Source of the DNA: Mycobacterium sp. 1274756.6
GTDB taxonomy: Bacteria > Actinomycetota > Actinomycetes > Mycobacteriales > Mycobacteriaceae
DNA length: 64,000 bases
Assembly (NCBI RefSeq): GCF_001668625.1
Contig: NZ_LZLJ01000096.1
Coordinates: forward strand, 43,950 to 107,949
Direction of reading: 5' to 3'
The notes under the pieces were generated by a model. The model was not told the DNA's origin. It saw only the letters and a list, made by a program, of their open reading frames with translations, and did no database searches. Made by a program: the position numbers and the translations under genes. Of the stretch, positions 47,041-55,765 are shown in pieces. Position 1 is the stretch's first letter. Each line of letters opens with the position of its first letter.

Positions 47041-47415
47041 ATGGCGATCAGGGGATTCGGCGAACTCGAAGCCGTCGTGATGGACCTGCTGTGGTCGCGC
47101 GACGGGCCGTCGACGGTCCGCAGCCTGCACGATGAACTGGTCACCCGGCGCCAGATCGCCTACACCACGGTGATGTCGACCATGGACAACCTCTTCCGCA
47201 AGGGCTGGCTGCAACGGGAGAAGGTCGGCTTGGCATACCACTACCGCCCGGTCATGAGTCGGGAGGAACACTCCGCTCAGCTGATGCGCACGGTGTTCGA
47301 ATCCGGCGGGGACAGCGAGCTGATCCTCAACTTCTTTCTCGAGCAGATCCCCGACGACGACGCGGCGAAGTTCCAGCAGGCGATACGGCGGCTGACCGAG
47401 GAGGGGGCGCCGTGA
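47041..47415 (+). CDS. BlaI/MecI-family repressor
   Basis: A 124-residue winged-helix repressor. FGELEAVVMDLLWSRDGPST, RQIAYTTVMSTMDNLFRKGW and LQREKVGLAYHYRPVMS are the DNA-binding and wing elements of BlaI. The C-terminal helices form the dimer and the protease-sensitive region. It overlaps by four bases the M56 peptidase gene, the standard BlaI-BlaR1 pairing. This is probably the second such pair in the genome, given the known Rv1846c-Rv1845c pair in mycobacteria, but that cannot be checked here. Confidence 0.92.
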   Translation: MAIRGFGELEAVVMDLLWSRDGPSTVRSLHDELVTRRQIAYTTVMSTMDNLFRKGWLQREKVGLAYHYRPVMSREEHSAQLMRTVFESGGDSELILNFFLEQIPDDDAAKFQQAIRRLTEEGAP

Positions 47416-48344
47416 ACGCGGTCACCTTCCTGCTGCTCTACGCGGTGGCGGTGAGCTGGCTGGCCCCGAGCGTGCTCACCGGCGCCGCGGCGGCGGAGAT
47501 TCCGCCCCGGCTGTCGGTGGCCGGCTGGCTGGCGGCGGTGCTGTCCGCACTGTCCGCGTGGGTCTCCGCGCTGGTGATCCTGATCGTGGGTGCGGCCCGC
47601 AGCCTGCTCACCCATACCGCGTTGACGTTCTGCGTGAAGACGCTGGGCCTCACCGGCGCGGCGGCGTTGCCCCCCGCGGTCAGCACGGTCGTGGTCGTCG
47701 CATTGCTGATCGTCACGACCACAGTCGCGGCCCACACCGCACGGCGAGTCATCGGCACCTTGCTCCGGACTCGCTGCCGCAACCGGGACCACGCCGAGGC
47801 GGTGCGGCTCGTGGGTCGTCCCACCGGCCATTCCGGCGTCGTCGCCCTCGGCGCCGAGCGTCCCACCGCCTACTGTGTCGCCGGCGGTGGGCGCAGCGCG
47901 ATCGTCGTCACCACCGCGGCCCTGAAGTTGCTGGCGCCCGCCGGTTTGGCGGCGGTCCTCGCCCACGAACGGGCGCACCTGCGCGGGCGCCACCATCACA
48001 TCATCGCGATCCTGACCGCCCTGACCGCGGCGCTGCCGCGGCTGCCGTTGATGCGCGAGGCCGCACGTCGCGTCCCCCCGCTGCTGGAGATGTGCGCCGA
48101 TGATGTCGCCGCCCGCCAGCACGGCCGCGGCCCCTTGCTGGCCAGCCTGGTCACGCTCAGCACCCGCCGCCCGCTGCCCGACGGCGCACTGGCCGCCGCG
48201 GGCACCGCCGTGGCCGAGCGGGTGCTGCGGCTGATGGAGCCGGCGCACCCATCCGGGTGGCACCCGCGGGCCGGGTGGGCGGCACTCGGGGTCGCGGCGA
48301 TCCTCGCCGGGCCCGGTGTCGCCCTGACGCTGTGCGCGTTCTGA
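47412..48344 (+). CDS. M56-family membrane metallopeptidase (BlaR1-like)
   Basis: A 310-residue membrane protein with three or four transmembrane helices in the first 110 residues, a zinc-protease motif AVLAHERAHLRGRHH (HExxH, about residues 184-188) and a downstream glutamate/aspartate segment LLEMCADDVAARQ. A last helix ends the protein; there is no penicillin-binding sensor domain. It should cleave the BlaI partner upon an envelope signal. The signal is not evident from sequence. Confidence 0.9.
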   Translation: MNAVTFLLLYAVAVSWLAPSVLTGAAAAEIPPRLSVAGWLAAVLSALSAWVSALVILIVGAARSLLTHTALTFCVKTLGLTGAAALPPAVSTVVVVALLIVTTTVAAHTARRVIGTLLRTRCRNRDHAEAVRLVGRPTGHSGVVALGAERPTAYCVAGGGRSAIVVTTAALKLLAPAGLAAVLAHERAHLRGRHHHIIAILTALTAALPRLPLMREAARRVPPLLEMCADDVAARQHGRGPLLASLVTLSTRRPLPDGALAAAGTAVAERVLRLMEPAHPSGWHPRAGWAALGVAAILAGPGVALTLCAF

Positions 48345-48360
48345 GCCGCCCGGCCTGGGC

Positions 48361-49854
48361 TCAACCCGCGGTCAGGCCGCGAGTGGCCGGCCCTTCCAAC
48401 AGGGTGCCGTCGGGTGCGAACCGCGAGCCGTGCAGGGGGCAGTCCCAGGACTTGTCCACGCTGTTCCAGTTGACGATGCCGCCCAGGTGCGGGCAGACCG
48501 GCGAGACGCGGTGCTCGACGCCGTCGACGACGCAGTGCGCCTGCAGGTGCCACGGCGGACCGGCGACGACGCCGTCGTCCTCGCCCGGGGAGCGTCGCCG
48601 CACCACCGGCGCCGCCCATCCCCGGGCCAGCTCGACGGCCACCTCGGCGTTGGCGCGCAGCGCGGTGGGGATCCCGGAGACCTCCCGCGGACTCCAGGAG
48701 GCGAACGCGTGCGCCCACGGCAGGTGCTGTCCGAGGATGCTGCCGGTGATGAGCATGGCGGCGGCGGTCCCGGCGGCCAGGCCCCATTTGTTGAAGCCGG
48801 TGGCCATGAAGATGTTGTTGTCGCCGGGCAGGATCGGCCCGACGTAGGGGGTGTAGTCGACCGGGGTGTAGTCCTGCGCCGACCAGCGGTCGGTGAGCAC
48901 CGCGCCCGGGAAATGGGACTGCGTCCACGCGATCAGCTCGTCGACGTCCTCGGCGGCGTCCTGGCGTCCGACGGTGTGGTCGGCTCCGCTGACGACGAGC
49001 CGCTCACCGTCGGCGGTCGGGGCGTAGCGGATGGAGCGGGTCGGGGATCCGGCCGAGATCAGCATGGGGCGGGTGATCTCGCCGGGGACCGCGAACGCCA
49101 GGCCGTAGGAGCGGTTGGGTTTCACCCGGGCGAAGAAGCCGCCCCGGTCCAGGATCGGGATCCCGGTGGCCAGCACGCACCGGCCCGCCTTGACGTCGGT
49201 TTCCTCGTCGCCGCTGCGGACGGTCAGTTCGAGTCGGGCGTGCCGGTGCCGGACGCGCAGGACGCGTGCGCGTTCGACCACCCGTCCCCCGAGGTCGGTG
49301 AGCTCGGCGACCAAGCGGTCCAACAGCGGCATCGGATCGAACTGGGCTTGCTGGTCCAGGGCGACACCGCCGTGGTACGGGAACGGCACGTCGGCGGTCG
49401 GGCGCCATTCGACCGGGAGCCCGGCCCGTCGGCAGACCTCGAGTTCGCGACGCGCCGCGGGGACCTCCTCGGCGGATTGGGCGTAGGTGTAGGCGTCCTC
49501 GCGCTGGACCGGAATATCGTTGGCCGCACAGTAATCCAGCAGCCAGTCCTGCCCGGCCCGGTTGCCGCGCACATAGTCCCGAAGGATCTGCGAGCCGTGG
49601 CGGCCGGCGATCTTCGACAACGTGGTCCCCTGCAGCAGGCTGATCTTGCCGGTCGTGTTGCCGGTGGTGACCGCACCGATGTGGCGCGCCTCCAACACCA
49701 GGACGTCGATGCCGGCCCGGGCCAGTTGCACGGCGGTGATCAACCCGACGATCCCCGCGCCGACGACCACCACGTCGGCTGAGCTACCCGCCTCCGTGGA
49801 CAGGTCGGTGTTCGATGACGGTCGGTTCCGGTCGGCAAGCCACAGTGAGGTCAT
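48361..49854 (-). CDS. FAD-dependent oxidoreductase with C-terminal Rieske domain
   Basis: A 497-residue protein. The DAO-type FAD domain begins VVVVGAGIVGLITAVQLARA (about residues 28-47), with TGFNKWGLAAGTAAAML near residue 350. The Rieske 2Fe-2S domain lies at about 405-490 with CPHLGG and CPLHGSRF ligands. This architecture is known as a glycine-oxidase-like/Rieske fusion of unknown substrate. ATG 49854 is the start; the open frame upstream is non-coding. It is divergent from the HAD gene. Confidence 0.9.
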   Translation of the reverse strand: MTSLWLADRNRPSSNTDLSTEAGSSADVVVVGAGIVGLITAVQLARAGIDVLVLEARHIGAVTTGNTTGKISLLQGTTLSKIAGRHGSQILRDYVRGNRAGQDWLLDYCAANDIPVQREDAYTYAQSAEEVPAARRELEVCRRAGLPVEWRPTADVPFPYHGGVALDQQAQFDPMPLLDRLVAELTDLGGRVVERARVLRVRHRHARLELTVRSGDEETDVKAGRCVLATGIPILDRGGFFARVKPNRSYGLAFAVPGEITRPMLISAGSPTRSIRYAPTADGERLVVSGADHTVGRQDAAEDVDELIAWTQSHFPGAVLTDRWSAQDYTPVDYTPYVGPILPGDNNIFMATGFNKWGLAAGTAAAMLITGSILGQHLPWAHAFASWSPREVSGIPTALRANAEVAVELARGWAAPVVRRRSPGEDDGVVAGPPWHLQAHCVVDGVEHRVSPVCPHLGGIVNWNSVDKSWDCPLHGSRFAPDGTLLEGPATRGLTAG

Positions 49855-49962
49855 CGTCTTCGCATACCCGGCCGGCGCGGACGGTAACCGCGACCCGCCC
49901 GGTTCGGGTAAGCCCGGCCCAAGCGGGTATTCGGCGCGGAGAACCCCGACCGAGGAGGGAAC

Positions 49963-50637
49963 GTGTCCGCCCACCCCGCTGTCCTGTTCGATGTCGACGG
50001 CACCCTGGTCGACTCCAACTATCTGCATGTCGCGGCGTGGCAGCGCGCGTTCGTCGAGCTCGACGTGGCGGTGGAGAGCTGGCGGATCCACCGGTCGATC
50101 GGCATGGACGGCTCGACGCTGGTGCGGTCGCTGTCCGACGACGCACCCGAGCAGACCCAGGAGAAGCTCAAAGAACTGCACTCGCGGTACTACGGGGACG
50201 CCTGCGACCGTTTGCGGCCGCTGCCCGGGGCGCAGCGCCTGCTCGAGGCGGTGGCCGACCTGGGGCTGCAGGTGGTGTTGGCGACGTCGGCGCCCGAAGA
50301 CGAGTTGGCCATGCTGCGCCGCGTGCTGGACCGGGATGCGGTGGTGTCGGCGGTGACGTCGGCGTCCGATGTCGACATGGCCAAGCCGGAGCCGGACATC
50401 CTGGCGGTCGCGCTGGAGCGGGCCGGGGTCGGCGCGGACCGAGCGGTCTTCGTCGGCGATGCGGTGTGGGACGCCGAGGCCTGCCGACGCGCCGGGCTGG
50501 AAAGCATCGGGTTGCTCAGCGGCGGGGTGTCGCGGCAGGAGCTTCGCGCGGCGGGGGCGGCCGTGGTGTTCGAGAATCCCGACGATCTACTGGCGCACCT
50601 GCCCGAGACGCCGATCGCGGCACTGGCCGGGCGATAG
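49963..50637 (+). CDS. HAD-family hydrolase (phosphoglycolate/beta-phosphoglucomutase-like)
   Basis: A 224-residue protein. Motif I is VLFDVDGTLVDSNYLH (nucleophile aspartate at about 10), motif II LATSAPEDEL, motif III lysine in MAKPEPDI and motif IV FVGDAVWDAEAC. A helical cap lies between I and II. It is likely a small-molecule phosphatase. GTG 49963 follows a GAGGAGGGA site. Confidence 0.9.
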   Translation: MSAHPAVLFDVDGTLVDSNYLHVAAWQRAFVELDVAVESWRIHRSIGMDGSTLVRSLSDDAPEQTQEKLKELHSRYYGDACDRLRPLPGAQRLLEAVADLGLQVVLATSAPEDELAMLRRVLDRDAVVSAVTSASDVDMAKPEPDILAVALERAGVGADRAVFVGDAVWDAEACRRAGLESIGLLSGGVSRQELRAAGAAVVFENPDDLLAHLPETPIAALAGR

Positions 50638-50685
50638 TCCCGATGGGCCTGCGCCGTGTGATCGGCGACACCGTAGTCTGTCGGC

Positions 50686-51462
50686 GTGGACATCAACGGA
50701 GCAAGCGCGATCGTCACCGGTGGCGCATCAGGAATCGGTGCGGCCACTGCCCGGCAGCTGGCCGCCAAGGGCGCCAAGGTCGTCGTAGCCGACCTGCAGG
50801 CGGAGAAGGGCGAGGCCCTGGCGAAGGAGATCGGCGGCAGTTTCGCCAGCGTCGACGTCACCGACACCGACCAGATCATCGCCGCGGTCAATGCCGCCGC
50901 CGAGCTCGGGCCGCTGCGCGTGCTGGTGAACTCGGCCGGGATCGGCTGGGCCCAGCGCACCATCGGCAAGGACGGCGAGTTCGACTCGGCGCACAACCTG
51001 GACCTGTACAAGAAGGTGCTCGACATCAACCTGGTCGGCACCTTCGACTGCATCCGCATCGCGGCCACCGCGATGAGCCGCAACGAGCCGACCGAGACCG
51101 GCGAGCGCGGCGCCATCGTCAACATGACCAGCGTCGCGGCTTTCGACGGCCAGATCGGCCAGGCCGCCTACTCCTCGTCCAAGGGCGGGGTCGTGGGGCT
51201 GACCCTGCCGGTCGCCCGGGACCTGTCGGCGGTCGGCATCCGGGTCAACACCGTCGCGCCGGGCCTGATCGACACCCCGATCTACGGCGAGGGACCCGAC
51301 TCCGAGGCGTTCAAGGCCAAGCTCGGCGAGTCGGTGCTGTTCCCGCGCCGGCTCGGCCAGCCCGACGAGCTTGCCTCGATGGTGCTGGAGCTGGTCACCA
51401 ACTCCTACATGAACGCCGAGGTCGTCCGGGTCGACGGCGGCATCCGGATGCCCCCGAAGTAG
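50686..51462 (+). CDS. SDR-family 3-hydroxyacyl-CoA dehydrogenase type 2-like
   Basis: A 258-residue SDR. TGGASGIGAATARQL (about residues 11-25), VADLQ (NAD preference), NSAGIG, NMTSVAAF and YSSSKGG (catalytic tyrosine/lysine, about 163) are present. The overall pattern, with the long DLYKKVLDINLVGTFDCIRI loop, resembles type-2 3-hydroxyacyl-CoA dehydrogenases used in beta-oxidation. A 14-bp hairpin follows its stop. Confidence 0.9.
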   Translation: MDINGASAIVTGGASGIGAATARQLAAKGAKVVVADLQAEKGEALAKEIGGSFASVDVTDTDQIIAAVNAAAELGPLRVLVNSAGIGWAQRTIGKDGEFDSAHNLDLYKKVLDINLVGTFDCIRIAATAMSRNEPTETGERGAIVNMTSVAAFDGQIGQAAYSSSKGGVVGLTLPVARDLSAVGIRVNTVAPGLIDTPIYGEGPDSEAFKAKLGESVLFPRRLGQPDELASMVLELVTNSYMNAEVVRVDGGIRMPPK

Positions 51463-51486
51463 CCGCGTCGCACACTCGAGTCGCTG

Positions 51487-51520
51487 TTGAGGCCCGCCGG
51501 TCAGCCCCGGCGGGCCTCAA
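51487..51520 (+). terminator. Hairpin terminator without T-tail
   Basis: Perfect 14-bp stem TTGAGGCCCGCCGG / CCGGCGGGCCTCAA with loop TCAGCC, 25 bp after the SDR stop. No T run follows, which is common for mycobacterial intrinsic terminators. Confidence 0.75.
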
Positions 51521-51554
51521 CCGTTAACACCTGTCTCATTGGTAACATCGGGCG

Positions 51555-52364
51555 GTGCCTGACTGCCCGGAGCCTCCCCGCCTTCGGCGATCTCGCTCGA
51601 TTACCCGCCGCGACATGCTGCGGTACACCTCCGCCGCCTCGGCGCTGGCCGGGCTGGGCGCGGTCGGTGCGGGTCGGGCGGCGCCGCCGGCCGCGGCCGC
51701 CGCGCCCACGCTGATCGACTACGCCATGCGCCAGATCCCCGCTCAGGCGATTCGGGCCGCGGGCCATGCCGGGGTGATCAACTACGTGTCGACGTCGCGG
51801 CCGGGATCGAACTTCGGCGCCAAGCCGATCACCCGGCCCTACGCCCAATCGCTGACCGCCGCGGGATTGGTGATCGTCAGCAACTACCAGTACGGCAAGC
51901 CGGGCGGCACGGCGCCGTCGGATTTCACCCGCGGATTCGCCGGCGGGGTCTCCGATGCACGTACCGGCTGGCAGATCCACACCGCCGCCGGCGGCGGGCA
52001 GAGCGCCCCGATCTTCTTCAGCGTCGACGACGACATCGATCGACACACCTGGGACACGGTGGCGCTGCAGTGGTTTCGGGGGATCAACTCGGTGCTCGGG
52101 GTGCAGCGCACCGGCATCTACGGGGGCATCAAGGCCTGCCAGTGGGCGGCCGAGTCCGGCGTGATCGGCAATTCCAAGACGCCCGGACGCCGCTGGGCCT
52201 GGCAGACCCGGTCCTGGTCGAACGGCCAGATCTATCCCGGCGCGGTGCTCTACCAGCGCATCGTGGCGACCGCGTCGAACCCCGGCCCGATCGTCGGGGG
52301 CATCGAGGTCGACGTCAACGACGTGCTTGCCGCCGACTGCGGTCAGTGGAATCTGCACCCGTAG
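51555..52364 (+). CDS. Tat-exported DUF1906 protein (Rv2525c-like)
   Basis: A 269-residue protein. The Tat signal is SRSITRRDMLRYTSAASALA followed by a hydrophobic stretch and an alanine cleavage region (about residues 15-48). The DUF1906 glycoside-hydrolase-like domain follows: TLIDYAMRQIPAQAIRAAGH, IFFSVDDDID, GIYGGIKACQWAAESG and GIEVDVNDV. The M. tuberculosis relative Rv2525c is Tat-exported and affects the cell wall. GTG 51555. Confidence 0.9.
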   Translation: MPDCPEPPRLRRSRSITRRDMLRYTSAASALAGLGAVGAGRAAPPAAAAAPTLIDYAMRQIPAQAIRAAGHAGVINYVSTSRPGSNFGAKPITRPYAQSLTAAGLVIVSNYQYGKPGGTAPSDFTRGFAGGVSDARTGWQIHTAAGGGQSAPIFFSVDDDIDRHTWDTVALQWFRGINSVLGVQRTGIYGGIKACQWAAESGVIGNSKTPGRRWAWQTRSWSNGQIYPGAVLYQRIVATASNPGPIVGGIEVDVNDVLAADCGQWNLHP

Positions 52365-52404
52365 GGCTGGGGTTAGTCGAGGCCGCGCTCCGGCAACGTG
52401 TCGG

Positions 52405-53355
52405 TCAGGCCGACCTGGCCGTGTCGCGGGCGCTCCGCCGATTACGGTCGTACCAACGGCGGCCATGCCAATTCAGGTAGGTCCACGCCGACGCCGAGAA
52501 AAGGCCGCGCCGGTGCAGCCAGTACCGCTCCGGCGGTTCGTCGAGCGGCGCCACCCGGCCGATCGCGAGGTCGGCGAGGACGAAACCCGGACCCTGGTCG
52601 CGAGTACGACTGGCCAGCGTCTCGCCGTCAGCCGCAACGATCATCGCCCCGCCCAAAAACACACTGCGGTAGGGCAACGGCACCGTAGGCATCCGAGTGG
52701 TGATGTCGCCGCAGTGTGCAGCGTGCACGACCGGTGCGCCGACCAGGCGCGCGAATGCCGGTGCGATCTTGGCGGCCGTGGCGGCATTGTGTCGGTCGAC
52801 TCGCCGCGGCATCCAGGACGGCACACCCGACCAGCATGAACCGCCGAGCACCACGTCGACCCGGCCGCGCAGGCGGTTTACGGTCTGCGTCCGCATGAGT
52901 TCCCAACAGAGGGCAGCTCCGGCGGTGAAGCCCGCCGGTCCGACGGCGGCCAGAACCCCGTCATCGGCGCCGCCGATGTAGAAGCAGTTCTCCCAGGCTG
53001 TGGGGAGGTCTTTGTCATGGCGCCCGACGATGCCCGCCGGGGTGGCCAGGAGAAACGCGTTCCGGGTATGGCCATCGGCGTCACGGCACAAGAAGGATCC
53101 GCCGACGATCGCCTGGTGCCGTCGCGCAAGCGTCGTCAACAAGTCCGTCGCGGCTCCGTCGGGCGGGAGCGCACAATCCCTGAGCTCGGGCAGGAAGCCG
53201 ATCCCGGTGGTGAAAAATTCGGGCAGAACGATGATCTCGGCGCCGGCTTCGGCGGCGGCGGTGCCCAACCGCTCGCAGGCCGCCAGGTTCGCGGCGACGT
53301 CTCCGAGTACGACCTCCAGCTGGACTGCCGCAACACGTGTCACGGCAATCAACAT
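52405..53355 (-). CDS. Nitrilase-superfamily carbon-nitrogen hydrolase
   Basis: A 316-residue protein. The catalytic triad is visible: glutamate in IIVLPEFFTTG (about residue 43), lysine in GRHDKDLPTAW (about 117) and cysteine in GAALCWELMR (about 152). ATG 53355 starts MLIAVTRVAAVQLEVVLGDV, matching the usual beta-strand at the N-terminus; a GTG-type extension upstream is less likely. It hydrolyses an amide or nitrile of unknown identity. Confidence 0.88.
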   Translation of the reverse strand: MLIAVTRVAAVQLEVVLGDVAANLAACERLGTAAAEAGAEIIVLPEFFTTGIGFLPELRDCALPPDGAATDLLTTLARRHQAIVGGSFLCRDADGHTRNAFLLATPAGIVGRHDKDLPTAWENCFYIGGADDGVLAAVGPAGFTAGAALCWELMRTQTVNRLRGRVDVVLGGSCWSGVPSWMPRRVDRHNAATAAKIAPAFARLVGAPVVHAAHCGDITTRMPTVPLPYRSVFLGGAMIVAADGETLASRTRDQGPGFVLADLAIGRVAPLDEPPERYWLHRRGLFSASAWTYLNWHGRRWYDRNRRSARDTARSA

Positions 53356-53433
53356 ATCGGGGTCCGGATGCCGGCGGTGGGGATTGGCCGGCACCTCGCT
53401 GGCCACCTGTGAACAAGCGGCCGTGCGCGGTAG

Positions 53434-54027
53434 CTAGCAGTGCACGGTGGGGCGATAGCCGAGTTCTTGGATGTTGCCGTCCAACGTCCGACCCTCGATC
53501 AACTCGAGATCAAAGTCCGCCGCGCCCTCGAAGATCGGAGCGTCGCCGGTCTTTCCGGTGATCACCGGGAAGAGCGTCACCTGCAGGCGGTCCACAAGGC
53601 CGGCGGCCATCAGCGCCCGGTTCATCGACAGGCTGCCGTGCGAGCGCAGCGGTACCGGCGACTCCCGCTTGAGCCGGGCGACGACCTCGACGGCATCTCC
53701 GGACACGACGGTTGCCGTCGAGGTTTCGAGGGGACCCGCCAGGCTCGTCGATACCACCGTCGTCGGCTGGCTGAGCATTCGGGTGACCCACGGGTCATAC
53801 ACCTCTTTTTCGGTGCCCGCGGCCAGCATCTGGGCGAAGAGCCGGTAGGTGTTGGCTCCGAAGATCATTCGCTGCTCCGGCTGATACTGGGCGAGGCGGT
53901 GCTCGAGCAGGTCGGGACCCTGTTTGCCCCAGTAGCCACCCCAGTCCCCGCCGCTGACGCCGCCGAAGCCGTCGAGGCTGGAGAAGACGTCGACGGTGTA
54001 GGAAGCGACCACCAGTCCTCCCGTCAC
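53434..54027 (-). CDS. Dihydrofolate reductase-fold protein (RibD C-terminal type)
   Basis: A 197-residue protein. YTVDVFSSLDGFGG (about residues 10-23), RMIFGANTYRLF (about 53), LRSHGSLSMNRALMAAGLVD (about 127) and VITGKTGDAPIFEG define the family. Actinobacteria carry many copies; the reductase substrate is rarely known. It overlaps the VOC gene by four bases, forming a two-gene operon. Confidence 0.88.
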   Translation of the reverse strand: MTGGLVVASYTVDVFSSLDGFGGVSGGDWGGYWGKQGPDLLEHRLAQYQPEQRMIFGANTYRLFAQMLAAGTEKEVYDPWVTRMLSQPTTVVSTSLAGPLETSTATVVSGDAVEVVARLKRESPVPLRSHGSLSMNRALMAAGLVDRLQVTLFPVITGKTGDAPIFEGAADFDLELIEGRTLDGNIQELGYRPTVHC

Positions 54028-54509
54028 CGCGGGCTCACTACGGCGTCGGCCGCCGCGTCCAAGTCGGCGATGACGATCTTGCTCATGCCATGCATCGCAC
54101 GGGTCGCCGCCGCGGCGCGGCGCGGGTCGGGATCAGCCAACAGCTCGAAGAGCCGTAATGGGGTCACCTGCCAGCTCAGGCCGAACCGGTCCTTGAGCCA
54201 CCCGCACTGCCCCTCTTCGCCGCCCTCGGCCAACCGGGACCAGTAGTGGTCCACTTCGTTTTGGTCGGCGCAGTGGATCATGAACGACACGGCTTCGGTG
54301 AACCGGAAGTCCGGTCCGCCGTTGAGGCCGACGAACCGGTGCCCGCCGAGCTCGAACGTGGCGAACAACGGCCGGCCCGGCTCCCCCGGGCCGGCCTCGG
54401 TGGTGCGATGAAGACCTTCCACCCGGGAGTTCGGGAACACCGACGTGTAGAACGCGGCGGCCTCTTCCAGCTTGTCATCAAACCACAGGCAAGGGGCGAT
54501 GGCTGCCAT
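54024..54509 (-). CDS. VOC-family protein (PhnB-like)
   Basis: A 161-residue protein beginning MAAIAPCLWFDDKLEEAAAF, with YTSVFPNSRVEG, FELGGHRFVGLNGGPDFRFT and the DRFGLSWQV strand of the 3-demethylubiquinone-methyltransferase-like VOC group. It probably binds a metal and a small molecule, but the reaction is unknown. ATG 54509 is chosen over an ATG 18 bp upstream. The divergent region to the next gene carries a 20-bp palindrome. Confidence 0.87.
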   Translation of the reverse strand: MAAIAPCLWFDDKLEEAAAFYTSVFPNSRVEGLHRTTEAGPGEPGRPLFATFELGGHRFVGLNGGPDFRFTEAVSFMIHCADQNEVDHYWSRLAEGGEEGQCGWLKDRFGLSWQVTPLRLFELLADPDPRRAAAATRAMHGMSKIVIADLDAAADAVVSPR

Positions 54510-54634
54510 CACGCGACCTCGTTCCACGTTCGGCTGAGGAAGGTCCGGGCGATGCCGCGCGGAGCATGACGCCGCGACGGTCGGATGTTCGGAGGCAGGT
54601 CAGGCACAGTGAGCACTCCCTTGATGTAGACGGC

Positions 54635-54654
54635 GTACACATTCGAATGTGGAC
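54635..54654. promoter_or_regulatory. 20-bp palindrome in the VOC/glyoxalase divergent region
   Basis: GTACACATTCGAATGTGGAC, with a perfect 14-bp core (CACATTCGAATGTG) and one mismatch overall. It lies between the starts at 54509 (minus) and 54713 (plus), so it could control both. No regulator gene is adjacent. Confidence 0.55.
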
Positions 54655-54712
54655 ACCGTATACTTTGTTTCCAGGGTGGTCAAGGGTTCGAGCGGTGCGG
54701 CAAGGTGAGGCG

Positions 54713-55234
54713 GTGGACTTGACCGTCGACGACGCCGAACACGCGGCGCGCACGCTTCGCGAGGAACTACCCGCCGCCGGCCTCTCCCACTCCGAGGCAC
54801 TGGATATCGTGGCTCGGCAGTTGGGGTTTCCCGACTGGCAGGGGGCATCAGCCCGCCTGCCGCGCCGCGACGGCATGAGCGCCCCCGTGCCGGTCCTCCG
54901 CAGCTTTGACGAGACCCTGACACGCGAGTTCTACCTCGACTACCTGCATTTCAGCGTCGAGTGGGAACACCGCTTCGACCGCAACGCACCCCTGTATATG
55001 CGCCTGCGCCGCGACCGGTTTGTCCTCGACCTGTCCGAACATCACGGAGACGGCACCCCCGGCGCTACCGTGTGGGTGCCGGTCGCCGACGTCAGGACGC
55101 TACAACAAGAACTCGCCGCCACCGGCTACCCGGGCATGGACCCCGGCATCGTGGCCGACACGCCAAGCGGACCCACGATGGAAGTCATCGACCCCTTCTC
55201 CAACACGATCCGGTTCTGCCAGACCTGCCCTTAG
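54713..55234 (+). CDS. Glyoxalase/bleomycin-resistance-like protein with helical N-terminus
   Basis: A 173-residue protein. The first 45 residues form a helical domain (AEHAARTLREELPAAGLSHS, then ALDIVARQLGFPDWQGASAR) common in glyoxalase-superfamily proteins of actinobacteria. The VOC domain follows (VPVLRSFDETLTREFYLDYL; PSGPTMEVIDPFSNTIRFCQ). GTG 54713 has a GGTGAGG site; the longer open frame to 54566 would pass through the palindromic control region. It ends with a four-base convergent overlap. Confidence 0.85.
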   Translation: MDLTVDDAEHAARTLREELPAAGLSHSEALDIVARQLGFPDWQGASARLPRRDGMSAPVPVLRSFDETLTREFYLDYLHFSVEWEHRFDRNAPLYMRLRRDRFVLDLSEHHGDGTPGATVWVPVADVRTLQQELAATGYPGMDPGIVADTPSGPTMEVIDPFSNTIRFCQTCP

Positions 55235-55560
55235 CGGCTCGCCGACGTCCGGTGACCGGGATTCTTGTGGTCCCAGGCCTCGGCGAGGAGGGTGCGGACG
55301 AGCGACTCGTCGGCGTGGGCCAGGTCGATCTCGACACATGAGAGACGCTTGCCCCAGTAGAACTCGCGGCATGATTGCGGCCAGGTCGCCGCCGCGGAGC
55401 GGATGCCGTGGTCGTCGAGCATGACGCGCAGGCGGCCGGCGCCGGGCAGCGTGGCGAAAATTCGCCCGGCCACCCGAAACGACGGGAACCCGTGGTGGTC
55501 CTGTTCGATCACCTCGGGCAGGGCCAGCGCCAGCTGCCGGGCGACAGTCTCGGTGACCAT
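55231..55560 (-). CDS. MmcQ/YjbR-family protein
   Basis: A 109-residue protein. VARQLALALPEVIEQDHHGF, FRVAGRIFATLP and LSCVEIDLAHADESLVRTLL followed by EAWDHKNP match the CyaY-like YjbR fold, often annotated as DNA-binding. The function is not established. It begins two bases after a glyoxalase remnant. Confidence 0.88.
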   Translation of the reverse strand: MVTETVARQLALALPEVIEQDHHGFPSFRVAGRIFATLPGAGRLRVMLDDHGIRSAAATWPQSCREFYWGKRLSCVEIDLAHADESLVRTLLAEAWDHKNPGHRTSASR

Positions 55561-55562
55561 GC

Positions 55563-55650
55563 TCAGCGGAGCGGCCCGTGGAAAAACCAAAGGTGCCCCT
55601 CCAGATCGCGGGCACCATACTCGCGCACACCGTAGGGCTGGTCCACCGGC
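55563..55650 (-). pseudogene. Glyoxalase/VOC C-terminal remnant
   Basis: About 29 codons read PPVDQPYGVREYGARDLEGH followed by LWFFHGPLR and a stop, the typical last strand of a VOC domain with its metal-binding glutamate. Upstream in this frame there is no VOC start or first strands. The fragment directly precedes the MmcQ gene and lies beside a chimeric oxidase gene, so this stretch has been damaged by deletion. Confidence 0.45.
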
Positions 55651-55765
55651 GGACCGAATGCTGCTGACTCCACCGAGTTCGCGCGGCGGGCGGTAGCCGT
55701 CGCCGCTGGGATGCAACCTGGTCGACTGGCCCCCGGCGAACAACTCACCAGGTACGGCTCGGCCG

